Of a stretch of 64,000 bases of DNA, positions 1 through 6,905 are shown piece after piece. Numbering within the stretch: position 1 is the stretch's first letter; each line of letters opens with the position of its first letter. The position numbers and the translations under genes were made by a program. Location: NCBI GenBank assembly GCA_000733415.1, contig KL662191.1:4257500-4321499 (forward strand), written 5' to 3'. A model generated the notes under the pieces. The model searched no databases, was not told the origin of the DNA, and saw nothing but the letters and a program-made list of their open reading frames with translations. The stretch is from [Leptolyngbya] sp. JSC-1 (GTDB lineage: Bacteria > Cyanobacteriota > Cyanobacteriia > Elainellales > Elainellaceae).

Positions 1-138
1 ATTTAGGGGGATCAAACAGGGTTTTGAATTCTCTTGCAAGATAGGTGTACACGGTAGCTTTTTAAGGGAGATGCAGGGAGATCTATACCTTGTTGACAAA
101 CAGTTTCTAATTGATTCTATTTTGGTGATTTCAAGTTA

Positions 139-1134
139 ATGGTTTACTCCATTCGTCATGCAATCAAGTGGTGTTTCCTGAGTGTATTAATGCTTATTCT
201 GATTGCAGCGTGTAATAGCAAGACCATTCAGAACCCAACCACTCAGAATGATCGTTCTTCTCCATCTATTAGCCGCACCGTCAGTCATGCGATGGGGGAA
301 ACCCAGGTTCCAGCCAACCCCCAACGAGTCGTCACCCTGGATACAGGACACTTGGCAAACGCTCTAGCTCTGGGCATCCAGCCCGTTGGGTCTACAGCTT
401 GGTACCGCACAGAACACCAGAGCGGACTAGGTCCAGTGGAACCCTATCTGGCCGACCGGGCTGAGGACCTGACAATCCTCGGCTATGGCTTCGGGGCCGA
501 TCAGGTCAGCTTAGAAAAACTGCTGACGGTTCAGCCTGACCTGATTATGGCAGTTTCACCCCACAGGGCGATTTATGATCAACTCTCACAGATTGCCCCC
601 ACTGTGCTCTACGACTATCTCAGTGGCGACGGCTGGAAGAACTTTTTGCGCTCGTCGAGTGAAGCGTTAGGCAAAACTCAGAAAGCAGAAGCATTGCTGC
701 GAGACTATCAGCAACGGATTGCAGAATTTAAACAGAAAATGGGCAGTCGTCTTGCCATGCAAGTTTCGGTGATTCATCCGCTCAGAGAGGGAACACGGAT
801 CATGTACAAAGGATTTTTTGGCGGCAGTGTAATTCAAGACGCTGGATTGTCGCGCCCACCTGAACAGGACCAGGATGGATACAACTCACAGCCTGTCTCG
901 TTTGAATGGATTCCTAAAATGGGTGGTGATGTGATTCTTGTCATCTCATTTAGGGATAGAGATAGCCTGAAGTTGGTTGAAGACTTAAAACGTAACCCGC
1001 TTTGGTCTCAGCTAGAAGCAGTCAAACAAGGCAAAGTATATCCAGTGGATGCAGAACATTGGTATGGAAGTGATATTGTCACCGCTAATTTGGTTCTAGA
1101 TGACCTGTTTAACCATTTGCTGAGAGCAGAGTGA
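139..1134 (+). CDS. Iron-siderophore ABC transporter substrate-binding lipoprotein
   Basis: A 331-residue binding protein of the FecB/FhuD class, which captures ferric siderophore or a related ligand outside the inner membrane and hands it to an ABC permease. The N-terminus has a basic stretch, a hydrophobic core and a lipobox LIAAC ending at Cys25, so it should be a lipoprotein. The mature part begins with the PQRVVTLD pattern (residues 61-68) typical of this fold and continues with a two-lobe periplasmic-binding layout joined by a long helix (about residues 165-205). No permease or ATPase gene follows; the next gene on this strand is unrelated, so its partners are elsewhere. No clear ribosome site precedes the ATG, and no Fur box was recognised in the 138 bases upstream. 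Substrate (siderophore, haem or cobalamin) cannot be decided from sequence alone. Confidence 0.85.
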   Translation: MVYSIRHAIKWCFLSVLMLILIAACNSKTIQNPTTQNDRSSPSISRTVSHAMGETQVPANPQRVVTLDTGHLANALALGIQPVGSTAWYRTEHQSGLGPVEPYLADRAEDLTILGYGFGADQVSLEKLLTVQPDLIMAVSPHRAIYDQLSQIAPTVLYDYLSGDGWKNFLRSSSEALGKTQKAEALLRDYQQRIAEFKQKMGSRLAMQVSVIHPLREGTRIMYKGFFGGSVIQDAGLSRPPEQDQDGYNSQPVSFEWIPKMGGDVILVISFRDRDSLKLVEDLKRNPLWSQLEAVKQGKVYPVDAEHWYGSDIVTANLVLDDLFNHLLRAE

Positions 1135-1351
1135 GAGCCTGCGAATTTTTTTGTGTTGGTTTGTGGCATCGCCTACCCCTACTGACGAAGTCAGAAAACT
1201 GGATTGATACAGAATTCTGGACCAACCCCAAAAGGCAACCTGCCCCCACTTCTACCAAATATCTGCCAAATAATTTTCTTGATGCGGTTGCATTTGCCGC
1301 ATAATCCCGGTATTGTATCAGATTAAGATTGTTGCTTCTGTGGGCACAATC

Positions 1352-1549
1352 CGGCTACCCAAAAATTTAGCCGTCGCCCTTAGCTGTTACGAGCAGCACC
1401 AGGGCGACTAACCCCTTCGACTGTAGCAAGCAGTCTGGGAGGCTAGTGGAGTATTTTAACACTCCTCTTGGCCATCCTGCGTTGTGCTTGGCGGGGTGGC
1501 TAAATTTTTGGGGTTTCTTCCAACCCTAAAAATTCCAAGGAGTATTTCC
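1352..1549 (+). promoter_or_regulatory. Candidate structured 5' leader RNA (riboswitch-like) with alternative helices
   Basis: Seen directly: a 15-bp perfect long-range stem P1 (1358-1372 with 1498-1512) encloses four hairpins: P2 1373-1380/1401-1408, P3 1419-1423/1431-1435, P4 1448-1452/1461-1465 (extended by 1441-1446/1467-1473) and P5 1476-1480/1491-1495. Two alternatives exclude P1: a 6-bp hairpin 1352-1357/1368-1373 and a 13-bp hairpin 1503-1515/1522-1534 with one G-U pair. The ribosome site aggagt (1538-1543) is fully complementary to actcct (1461-1466), the 3' arm of P4. The 5' arm of P4 repeats the ribosome-site context exactly (ggagtattt at 1448 and again at 1539). The next gene starts at 1550. 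Inference: a cis-acting switch controlling translation of that gene. It did not match the glutamine, cobalamin, c-di-AMP or manganese riboswitch consensus as I recall them. A self-standing small RNA is an alternative reading. Confidence 0.5.
1537..1542 (+). promoter_or_regulatory. Ribosome binding site of the 82-residue gene
   Basis: The hexamer aaggag lies 7 bases before the ATG at 1550. It settles the start codon, since an upstream in-frame start at 1484 would lie inside the leader RNA. It can be sequestered by bases 1461-1466 of the leader. Confidence 0.7.
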
Positions 1550-1798
1550 ATGGCAGACGAGTTTCTGTCCGATTTACCGTTCGATTTTAATTCACCCAAT
1601 CTTCCAGTAAGTTCCAATTTTGGTGAGCGCGAGCGTCTTCGTTTGATTCTGATTGGTTCCACCGCAGGTGTACAGGAAATGATTCACCGTCAGCATCAAG
1701 CCGGGATTGCCGATGCGGGTTCCTGGAGTCGGTTACTGCCCGTGCCTAACTCGGATGAGGTGATGAGTATTTTGCTGCTGTATCGCCGTAGGGGGTGA
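1550..1798 (+). CDS. Small conserved cyanobacterial hypothetical protein
   Basis: An 82-residue soluble protein beginning MADEFLSDLPFDF; no signal peptide or membrane segment. It has an amphipathic middle with the pattern LRLILIGST followed by a helix rich in His and Gln, and a strand MSILLLY near the end. I do not recognise a named domain; my impression is of a small family widespread in cyanobacteria, stated from memory. The start is set by aaggag at 1537. The last codons and the TGA stop come from the start of a GGGTGAG-type tandem repeat that follows at once, so the natural C-terminus may have been replaced or trimmed by repeat growth. Its leader can fold into competing structures, so expression is probably controlled after transcription. 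Confidence 0.6.
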   Translation: MADEFLSDLPFDFNSPNLPVSSNFGERERLRLILIGSTAGVQEMIHRQHQAGIADAGSWSRLLPVPNSDEVMSILLLYRRRG

Positions 1799-1847
1799 GG
1801 GGGTGAGGGGGTGAGGGGTGAGGGGTGAGGGGGTGGGGGGTGGAGGG
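1790..1847. repeat. Tandem GGGTGAG-type array (7-8 bp units)
   Basis: About seven units of gggtgag or ggggtgag run directly on from the coding sequence of the 82-residue protein and supply its stop codon. It belongs to the seven-base repeat type found at many other places in this window. Confidence 0.85.
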
Positions 1848-1859
1848 TTTTGTATTGCC

Positions 1860-2461
1860 AAAGTTTTTCCTGTTTGATCTTCTGATTCGTTCTCTGGAAA
1901 GGTTGCTGGATATATAATTAATCATTCATCTGTCTACTCATCTATCTTTGGTAGATCGCGCATCATATTGAGATCTCCCCTAACCTTCAGCTACGGTGTA
2001 TATACAAGTCCTCTTGGTCTCCCTGGGATGCCTGCAGGGCTATAATTCCCTGTTCTGGGGACTTTGAGTCAACGTTAAGCCAATTTTCCCCCATGCTTCA
2101 AACCCAATTAGGTTCGGAAGTCCCCCAGAATTGGGGGATTTAGGGGGCAAAAAAGCCTCGAATCCTAACCGACTCGATTTGTGTGTCTACCGTAGCTTGC
2201 AAAAGGGGGAAGCAAACCAACAACGATTTGAAGTCTTCCTTTTTAGGTGTTTAAGGGTGTCGTTTAAATAACAGTCTTGCTGAGGTTTGGCTAGCTAGCT
2301 GCTTTCGCATCTGAAGCGAAACCCATCTTTACGACTAAGGTTCAGGCCATACTCTGCGAGTTGTTGGGAGTCCTGAAAGGACGGTTGGGCAAGATACCCC
2401 GGTTCCAGATCGGGTCGGCTATAGTAGAAGACGAAATATGAACAACCGTTAAGGTAGCAGT
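1860..2461. other. Intergenic region with a short palindromic repeat; no gene seen
   Basis: About 600 bases without a credible coding frame. It holds one 40-bp palindromic element (2111-2150) and a short stretch around 2023-2055 (gcagggctataat and flanks) that recurs in altered form at 10628-10655. It probably includes the promoter of the PHP gene, but no convincing -10/-35 pair was picked out. Confidence 0.5.
2111..2150 (+). repeat. Short palindromic dispersed element, copy 1
   Basis: Contains the palindrome tcccccagaattggggga followed by tttagggggc. Related copies lie at 4851-4889 (opposite orientation) and 5100-5140. The pattern is a common small intergenic repeat type in cyanobacteria. 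Confidence 0.6.
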
Positions 2462-3163
2462 ATGGCTGTGAATCTAGCTGGCAGTAGGGCTTCCTGTGGT
2501 GCTCCAGATGCAGCAGCACTTCGATCTGTATTCGAGACCATTACGGTGGAGAGTTGTCCGCGCTCGTTCAACTTTCACATGCATACGGTCTGCTCCGACG
2601 GCAGGTTACAGCCAGAGCAGTTAATCCACCAAGCGGTTGAAATTGGTCTGCAAGGGTTAGCGATTACCGATCACCACAGTGTCAACGGCTACCTGAGGGC
2701 ACGGCAATGGCTGGCAGATCAGCAGCAAACCCAGCCGGAGCGGGTGATCCCGCAGCTCTGGACCGGAACTGAGATCAATGCTGGCCTCCTCTCCGATGAG
2801 GTGCATATCCTGGCCTATGCCTTTGACCTGGACCATGCGGCGATGCAGCCCTACCTGCAGGGAGCCACACCCACGGGTAAAAGCTACCAGGCGGCTCAGG
2901 TGATTGGCGCGATTCAGCAGGCCGGTGGGTTGGCGGTGTTGGCCCATCCAGCCCGCTATCGTCGTTCGCCCCAGGAGTTGATTCCCGCTGCGGTGGATCT
3001 GGGCATCGATGGGGTTGAAACCTACTACGCCTACAATAACCCGTCTCCCTGGCGGCCCAGCCCCAAAGAAACCGAGGCAGTTGGCAGCTTGGGCAACCGC
3101 TATAGTCTGCTCCACACCTGCGGTACCGATACGCATGGCCTGTCGCTGTTGCAGCGCCTCTAG
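2462..3163 (+). CDS. PHP domain metal-dependent phosphoesterase
   Basis: A 233-residue PHP-family hydrolase, predicted to cut phosphoester bonds in a small molecule or nucleic-acid end using a metal cluster in the cytoplasm. The characteristic ligands are all visible: HxH at 39 and 41 (FHMHT), DHH at 70-72 (ITDHHS), Glu104 (GTEIN), His115 (HILAY), His162 (LAHPARY) and D/H at 223 and 225 (GTDTH). It is a stand-alone PHP protein, without the polymerase modules found in DnaE or PolX. DUF3598 follows 25 bases downstream in the same direction, so the two may be co-transcribed. The first 35 residues before the conserved core are low in recognisable motif, so a later start cannot be excluded. Substrate unknown; the nearest characterised relatives are nucleoside-phosphate and oligonucleotide phosphatases. 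Confidence 0.85.
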   Translation: MAVNLAGSRASCGAPDAAALRSVFETITVESCPRSFNFHMHTVCSDGRLQPEQLIHQAVEIGLQGLAITDHHSVNGYLRARQWLADQQQTQPERVIPQLWTGTEINAGLLSDEVHILAYAFDLDHAAMQPYLQGATPTGKSYQAAQVIGAIQQAGGLAVLAHPARYRRSPQELIPAAVDLGIDGVETYYAYNNPSPWRPSPKETEAVGSLGNRYSLLHTCGTDTHGLSLLQRL

Positions 3164-3188
3164 AGTAGTAAGGGAGTAGGAAACCGGC

Positions 3189-4040
3189 ATGACTGATTTG
3201 GGGGCATCATCCCAGTGGAGCAACCTGCTGCAAAACCTGGGCGCGTGGCAAGGCTCATTTACGCAAATTTCTCCAGATGGAACCATCGAAGCAGACAGCC
3301 CCAGCTTGGTGACGCTTGCGGGACTGAACGACAATCGCACCGTGCGGCAGACGATCCAAAAGTTTTCCCCAACCGGAGCGGTGATCTATGACCGGGTACT
3401 GGAATACAGCTCCTTGAATCGGGGCGTTCTGGTTTTCGAGAATGGTGCCTTTTCCCAGGGGTCGATCCAGTATGGTCCGTTTTCCGAGTTTGGTGCAGAG
3501 CTGGGTTTTATCGATGGGGATCGGCGGTTGCGGATCGTGCAGTTATTTGACAAGGCCAGTCAGTTAGCCAAAATCACTCTGATTCGGGAACATCGGCAAG
3601 ACACATCTATTGCTGAATCGCTGCCACCTATCCAACCTCTGACCCCAGAGCAGCTAGTGGGCGAATGGCAGGGGGAATCGGTGACGCTCTATCCCGACTG
3701 GCGCAATCCGGCCCGTTATTCGACGCGGCTCTCGGTGAGGTTAGAAGGCAACCAACTGCATCAGTCGATCAGTGCTCCTGGAATTGAACTAACTTCGACC
3801 GCACATGTGGATGGCCCGATTCTGCGCTTCCAGCAAGGCCGCTATCCGGTACAGGTATTGCTGCTGCCCGATGGTGCTTCGGCGACAACGCCTCTAACGG
3901 TTCCACGCGGCCAGTCGTTTTTTCTAGAAGCAGGCTGGCTACTGCAACCCAACCGGCGTCAACGCCTGATCCGCAGCTACGATGCGCGCGGTGAGTGGGT
4001 CAGCTTAACCTTAGTGACCGAACAAAAAATTTCTTCGTAA
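3189..4040 (+). CDS. DUF3598 family protein
   Basis: A 283-residue cyanobacterial protein whose opening, with the W..LL.NLGAW.GSF.. pattern and a following run of beta strands, matches DUF3598, a family assigned to the calycin (lipocalin-like) fold. Two similar halves can be seen: one starting near residue 8 (NLGAWQGSF) and one near residue 153 (LVGEWQGESVTL), each followed by an arginine-rich strand pattern, which suggests an internal duplication of the barrel. No signal peptide or membrane segment. The gene lies 25 bases after the PHP gene and ends about 80 bases before a strong terminator. The next gene, cpcT on the other strand, is also of calycin type. Binding of a hydrophobic or pigment-like ligand is an inference from the fold, not shown. 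Confidence 0.75.
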   Translation: MTDLGASSQWSNLLQNLGAWQGSFTQISPDGTIEADSPSLVTLAGLNDNRTVRQTIQKFSPTGAVIYDRVLEYSSLNRGVLVFENGAFSQGSIQYGPFSEFGAELGFIDGDRRLRIVQLFDKASQLAKITLIREHRQDTSIAESLPPIQPLTPEQLVGEWQGESVTLYPDWRNPARYSTRLSVRLEGNQLHQSISAPGIELTSTAHVDGPILRFQQGRYPVQVLLLPDGASATTPLTVPRGQSFFLEAGWLLQPNRRQRLIRSYDARGEWVSLTLVTEQKISS

Positions 4041-4117
4041 TCAGAAAATTACAAAATCGTCCTGATCGACTCCTTTAAGGACGAAGAGTGTAGTGGTAGA
4101 TGCACCCTAAACACTAG

Positions 4118-4144
4118 TCCCTGGCTTCCCGCCGGGGATTTTTT
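4118..4144 (+). terminator. Rho-independent terminator after the DUF3598 gene
   Basis: A stem of about 8 bp (4118-4125 with 4131-4138, one G-U pair) with a five-base loop is followed by six T. It lies between converging genes and ends four bases before the cpcT stop codon. Confidence 0.8.
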
Positions 4145-4148
4145 GTTG

Positions 4149-4745
4149 CTAGGTAGCTACGGGAAACTCGGCAGCAAAATCCTGCCGCTTGTGAAACTGA
4201 TAGGCTCCCATCAGGGCACCCCACAGCAGTTTGCCGCTGTCGGGATCCACGCCACGGTCCCAGCTCAGAAATTGCGTCGCCGTCGCCTCGAAGCCGAGAA
4301 TTACCTGGCGGGTTTGGCCATTGTATTGGAAGCAGCATTTGGCATCGGGGTCGGGGTCGGCTTTGAAGCGCTGGTTGGTATAGGTAATGGTTAGCTCACA
4401 GCCAGGAAGGGCTTCTAAATCGTCGAGGGTGAGGGTTTGCAGTCGTTCGGGCTGGGCACCTGCACCCTTAAACCGTTCAGGCTGCTTGAAGGCCAGGTAT
4501 TGAGCGCGCCCCTGCTGGGGGTTGTCGCTCGGCCGCAATACCAGAATCCGCTGTCGGTAGGGGGCATCTAGGTAGAGCGAATTGGCCTGCTCGCAAAACA
4601 GCGCCAAGTGACCCTGAATCCGAAACGGCAAGGGACGCTGCCACAGCCGCAGGCTGACAAACCACACGGGCTGGTCTTGGGCTTGGGGCTGGTTGTCAAA
4701 TTCTCCGGCTAGCCAATGGGCTAACTGGGTGAGATCAACGGTCAT
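4149..4745 (-). CDS. cpcT: Chromophore lyase of the CpcT/CpeT family
   Basis: A 198-residue protein of the CpcT/CpeT family, which attaches phycocyanobilin to a cysteine of a phycobiliprotein beta subunit (Cys153 of CpcB or its equivalent in characterised CpcT enzymes). Family features visible: the N-terminal LAHWLAGEFDNQPQA, the PYRQRIL strand near residue 63, and near the end the DPDSGKLLWGALMGAYQFHK block. Length fits the family. The fold is a lipocalin-like barrel acting in the cytoplasm. No phycobilisome structural genes are nearby, so it is not in a pigment operon here. It converges with DUF3598 across the terminator at 4118. Choice between CpcT (phycocyanin) and CpeT (phycoerythrin) rests on overall similarity and is less certain than the family. 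Confidence 0.85.
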   Translation of the reverse strand: MTVDLTQLAHWLAGEFDNQPQAQDQPVWFVSLRLWQRPLPFRIQGHLALFCEQANSLYLDAPYRQRILVLRPSDNPQQGRAQYLAFKQPERFKGAGAQPERLQTLTLDDLEALPGCELTITYTNQRFKADPDPDAKCCFQYNGQTRQVILGFEATATQFLSWDRGVDPDSGKLLWGALMGAYQFHKRQDFAAEFPVAT

Positions 4746-4850
4746 GATTGGTCAAACAGAGCTATATACAATTTATGATGGTCCTCGGCTGGTTAACGGG
4801 CGTTGGGGTTGGTTTTTCCCTTCGCTGAGACTAGCCCTGGGCGGCAGGTT

Positions 4851-4889
4851 TTTGGCCCCCTGAATCCCCCAATTTTGGGGGACTTTGAG
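4851..4889 (-). repeat. Short palindromic dispersed element, copy 2 (inverted)
   Basis: Reverse-complement relative of the 2111 and 5100 copies, with core tcccccaattttggggga. With the copy at 5100 it brackets about 210 bases upstream of the phnD-like gene. Confidence 0.6.
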
Positions 4890-4900
4890 AAACTGCAATG

Positions 4901-4940
4901 CTCCAACCCTAAAGGCTCCAACCCTAAAGGCTCCAACCAA
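4901..4940. repeat. 15-bp direct repeat, 2.7 copies
   Basis: The unit ctccaaccctaaagg occurs at 4901 and 4916, and its first nine bases recur at 4931. The 15-base spacing does not fit a cyanobacterial Pho box, and it lies about 260 bases from the phnD start. Confidence 0.7.
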
Positions 4941-5099
4941 CGTGGATTATATATTTTCTTACCTCGCAATTACTATCCAAAGCACTTTCTAGTGAGCATC
5001 ACCCATCCACCGTTCGGCTGAGCCGCTCACGGCGAAGCCCATCCACCCATCTGCAGAAATCTGTTCACCATTCCCTGCTCTCGTTAGTAAGAGCGCTGG

Positions 5100-5140
5100 T
5101 TCGGAAGTCTCCCAAAGTTGGGAGATTTAGGGGGCCAAAA
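5100..5140 (+). repeat. Short palindromic dispersed element, copy 3
   Basis: Begins tcggaagtctcccaaagttg and continues with gggagatttagggggcc. Same family and orientation as the copy at 2111. Confidence 0.6.
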
Positions 5141-5196
5141 ACCCTGAACATGGCAAAACTATCCTAGAAAAATTGTCGAAACAATTGTCGAAACGT

Positions 5197-6123
5197 ATGG
5201 TTTACTGCGCTAAAAAACTGTTGATAATTGCGACGCTGCTGCTGCCGATCGTGGCCTGTGCACCTAATCGCTCTGCTGCTCCAACGGGTGAAACTACAGG
5301 TGAAGCTCAGCAACCCTTAGTCACGGGAGCCATTCCCGATCAGGATCCAGAAAAACTTCAGCGGCTGTATGGCAAACTTTCGGAGTATCTAGAGCAGGAG
5401 TTAGGGGTGCCGGTCGAATATAAACCCGTCACTGATTATGCGGCGGCAGTCACGGCCTTTAAGGTAGGCGATCTGGGTCTGGTATGGTTTGGTGGTTTAA
5501 CCGGAGTGCAGGCGCGGCTTCAGGTGCCCGGTGCTGAGGCGATTGCCCAACGCGACATCGATGCCAATTTCCATAGCGTGTTTATCGCCAACAAAAAAGC
5601 TGGCATTCAGCCCTTGACGGATATCAACGGTCTGCAATCCCTCAAGGGCCGCACGATCACCTTTGGCAGCGAGTCTTCCACTTCTGGACGGCTGATGCCG
5701 CAGTATTTTCTCCAGCAGGCCGGAGTGAAATTAGAAGACTTCAAAGGCCAGCCCGGTTTTTCCCAATCCCACGACGCGACGATCAAGCTGGTAGAAGCCG
5801 GAACCTACGAAGTGGGTGCCCTCAACGAGCAGGTGTGGAAGAGTCGAGTAGCAGCGGGCGAGGTGGACCTTAACCAGGTAGACGTCATCTGGCGCACGCC
5901 GGCCTACTACGACTATCACTGGGTGATCAATCCCGCCGTCACCGAGCACTACGGAGCCGATTTTGTCGAGAAGGTGCAGGCGGCCCTGCTGAAGCTAGAT
6001 CCCAACGTCCCGGAACAAAAAGAAATTCTGGAGCTGTTTGGAGCCAGCAAATTCATTGCTACCGAAAATGGAAACTACCAACAAATCGAAGCGATTGGGC
6101 GACAAATCGGCAAAATTAAATGA
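5197..6123 (+). CDS. phnD: Phosphate/phosphite/phosphonate ABC transporter substrate-binding lipoprotein
   Basis: A PhnD/PtxB-type periplasmic binding protein, 308 residues from the ATG at 5197 (an in-frame TTG at 5173 would add eight residues encoded by a 12-base duplication). Signal peptide with lipobox PIVAC (Cys21). The family core is clear: TGAIPDQDPEKLQRLYGKL, then VEYKPVTDYAAAVTAFK, an exposed GLVWFGGLT loop that lines the phosphonate site, and FGSESSTSGRLMP. First gene of the phnD-phnC-phnE operon; the stop is five bases before the likely GTG of phnC. No phosphite dehydrogenase (ptxD) or C-P lyase genes follow, so import of phosphite or phosphonate is inferred only from the binding-protein class. 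The first codons lie in tandem copies of aattgtcgaaac (5171-5194). Confidence 0.85.
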   Translation: MVYCAKKLLIIATLLLPIVACAPNRSAAPTGETTGEAQQPLVTGAIPDQDPEKLQRLYGKLSEYLEQELGVPVEYKPVTDYAAAVTAFKVGDLGLVWFGGLTGVQARLQVPGAEAIAQRDIDANFHSVFIANKKAGIQPLTDINGLQSLKGRTITFGSESSTSGRLMPQYFLQQAGVKLEDFKGQPGFSQSHDATIKLVEAGTYEVGALNEQVWKSRVAAGEVDLNQVDVIWRTPAYYDYHWVINPAVTEHYGADFVEKVQAALLKLDPNVPEQKEILELFGASKFIATENGNYQQIEAIGRQIGKIK

Positions 6124-6127
6124 GAGT

Positions 6128-6895
6128 GTGAATTTGAATGTGAATTTGAATGTGAATGAGATTCTGTTTGAGCTAAAGCAGGTGAACCAGCAGTTCGGGC
6201 GATTGCAGGCGCTGGCGGACCTTGACTTGCAGATTCGGGCCGGAGAACGAGTGGCGCTGGTGGGTTCGAGCGGCGCGGGTAAAAGTACGCTGATTCGCTT
6301 ACTCAACGGCACGCTACGACCTACCGGAGGCGAGGTTTGGGCACTAGGACGTTGCCTCAGTCGTTTATCACCGCGTCAACTGCGGCAGGCGCAGCAGCAT
6401 ATCGGTACGATTTACCAACAGTTTCACCTAGTCGATTCGCTGGCTGTGATTCACAACGTCAACGCTGGTCATCTCAGCCACTGGTCGTTTGCCAAAGCCC
6501 TATTTTCGCTGATCTATCCGCTAGAAATAGAAACGGCAGCGACTGCTTTACGGCGAGTTGGCATTCCCGAAAAGCTCTATGAGCGGACCGATCGGCTTTC
6601 GGGTGGGCAGCAGCAGCGGGTGGCCTTAGCGCGAGTGTTGGTGCAGAATCCGCTGGTGATTCTGGCCGATGAGCCGGTTTCTAGCCTGGACCCAGAACGC
6701 AGTCGAGAAATTATGGCCCTGCTGCGGGACTTAGTCACCGAAACGGGAAAAACGCTGGTCGTGAGTCTACACTCGATCGATTTGGCGCTGCACTACTGCA
6801 ATCGGGTGATCGGACTACGCGAGGGCCGGATGCAGTTTGATGCGCCAGCCGACGCTGTGACCAAAGCAATGATCGAGGCGCTGTATCGGTTGTAG
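6128..6895 (+). CDS. phnC: Phosphonate-type ABC transporter ATP-binding protein
   Basis: ATPase that powers the phnDE importer at the inner membrane face. Walker A GSSGAGKST (residues 46-54 from the GTG at 6128), Q-loop IYQQFHLV, signature LSGGQQQR, Walker B VILADEP and the H-loop His in VVSLHSID are intact. Three in-frame GTG codons at 6128, 6140 and 6152 lie in a 12-base direct repeat (unit gtgaatttgaat), so the true start is ambiguous by up to eight residues. The longest frame begins at 6038 inside phnD, which would give a 30-residue tail foreign to the family, so I reject it. Spacing to phnD is four bases and to phnE about seven to ten, consistent with one operon. Confidence 0.85.
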   Translation: MNLNVNLNVNEILFELKQVNQQFGRLQALADLDLQIRAGERVALVGSSGAGKSTLIRLLNGTLRPTGGEVWALGRCLSRLSPRQLRQAQQHIGTIYQQFHLVDSLAVIHNVNAGHLSHWSFAKALFSLIYPLEIETAATALRRVGIPEKLYERTDRLSGGQQQRVALARVLVQNPLVILADEPVSSLDPERSREIMALLRDLVTETGKTLVVSLHSIDLALHYCNRVIGLREGRMQFDAPADAVTKAMIEALYRL

Positions 6896-6905
6896 GCGAG
6901 CTGTG

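Noticed and set aside
1352..1512. tRNA or tmRNA at the leader
   Set aside because: No T-loop (ggttcgaatcc-like), no acceptor/CCA geometry; arms do not match a cloverleaf of tRNA size.
1484..1549. Upstream extension of the 82-residue gene to 1484
   Set aside because: It would start within the folded leader, before the good ribosome site at 1537.
2657..3340. Minus-strand 227-residue frame across the PHP gene
   Set aside because: Antisense to a gene with all family motifs; composition is that of a shadow frame.
4901..4940. Pho box for the phosphonate-type operon
   Set aside because: The repeat has 15-base period and lies too far from the start; the known box has 8-base repeats with 3-base gaps.
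6038..6127. phnC start at 6038
   Set aside because: It overlaps phnD by 86 bases and adds residues foreign to PhnC; the GTG codons after the phnD stop fit better.
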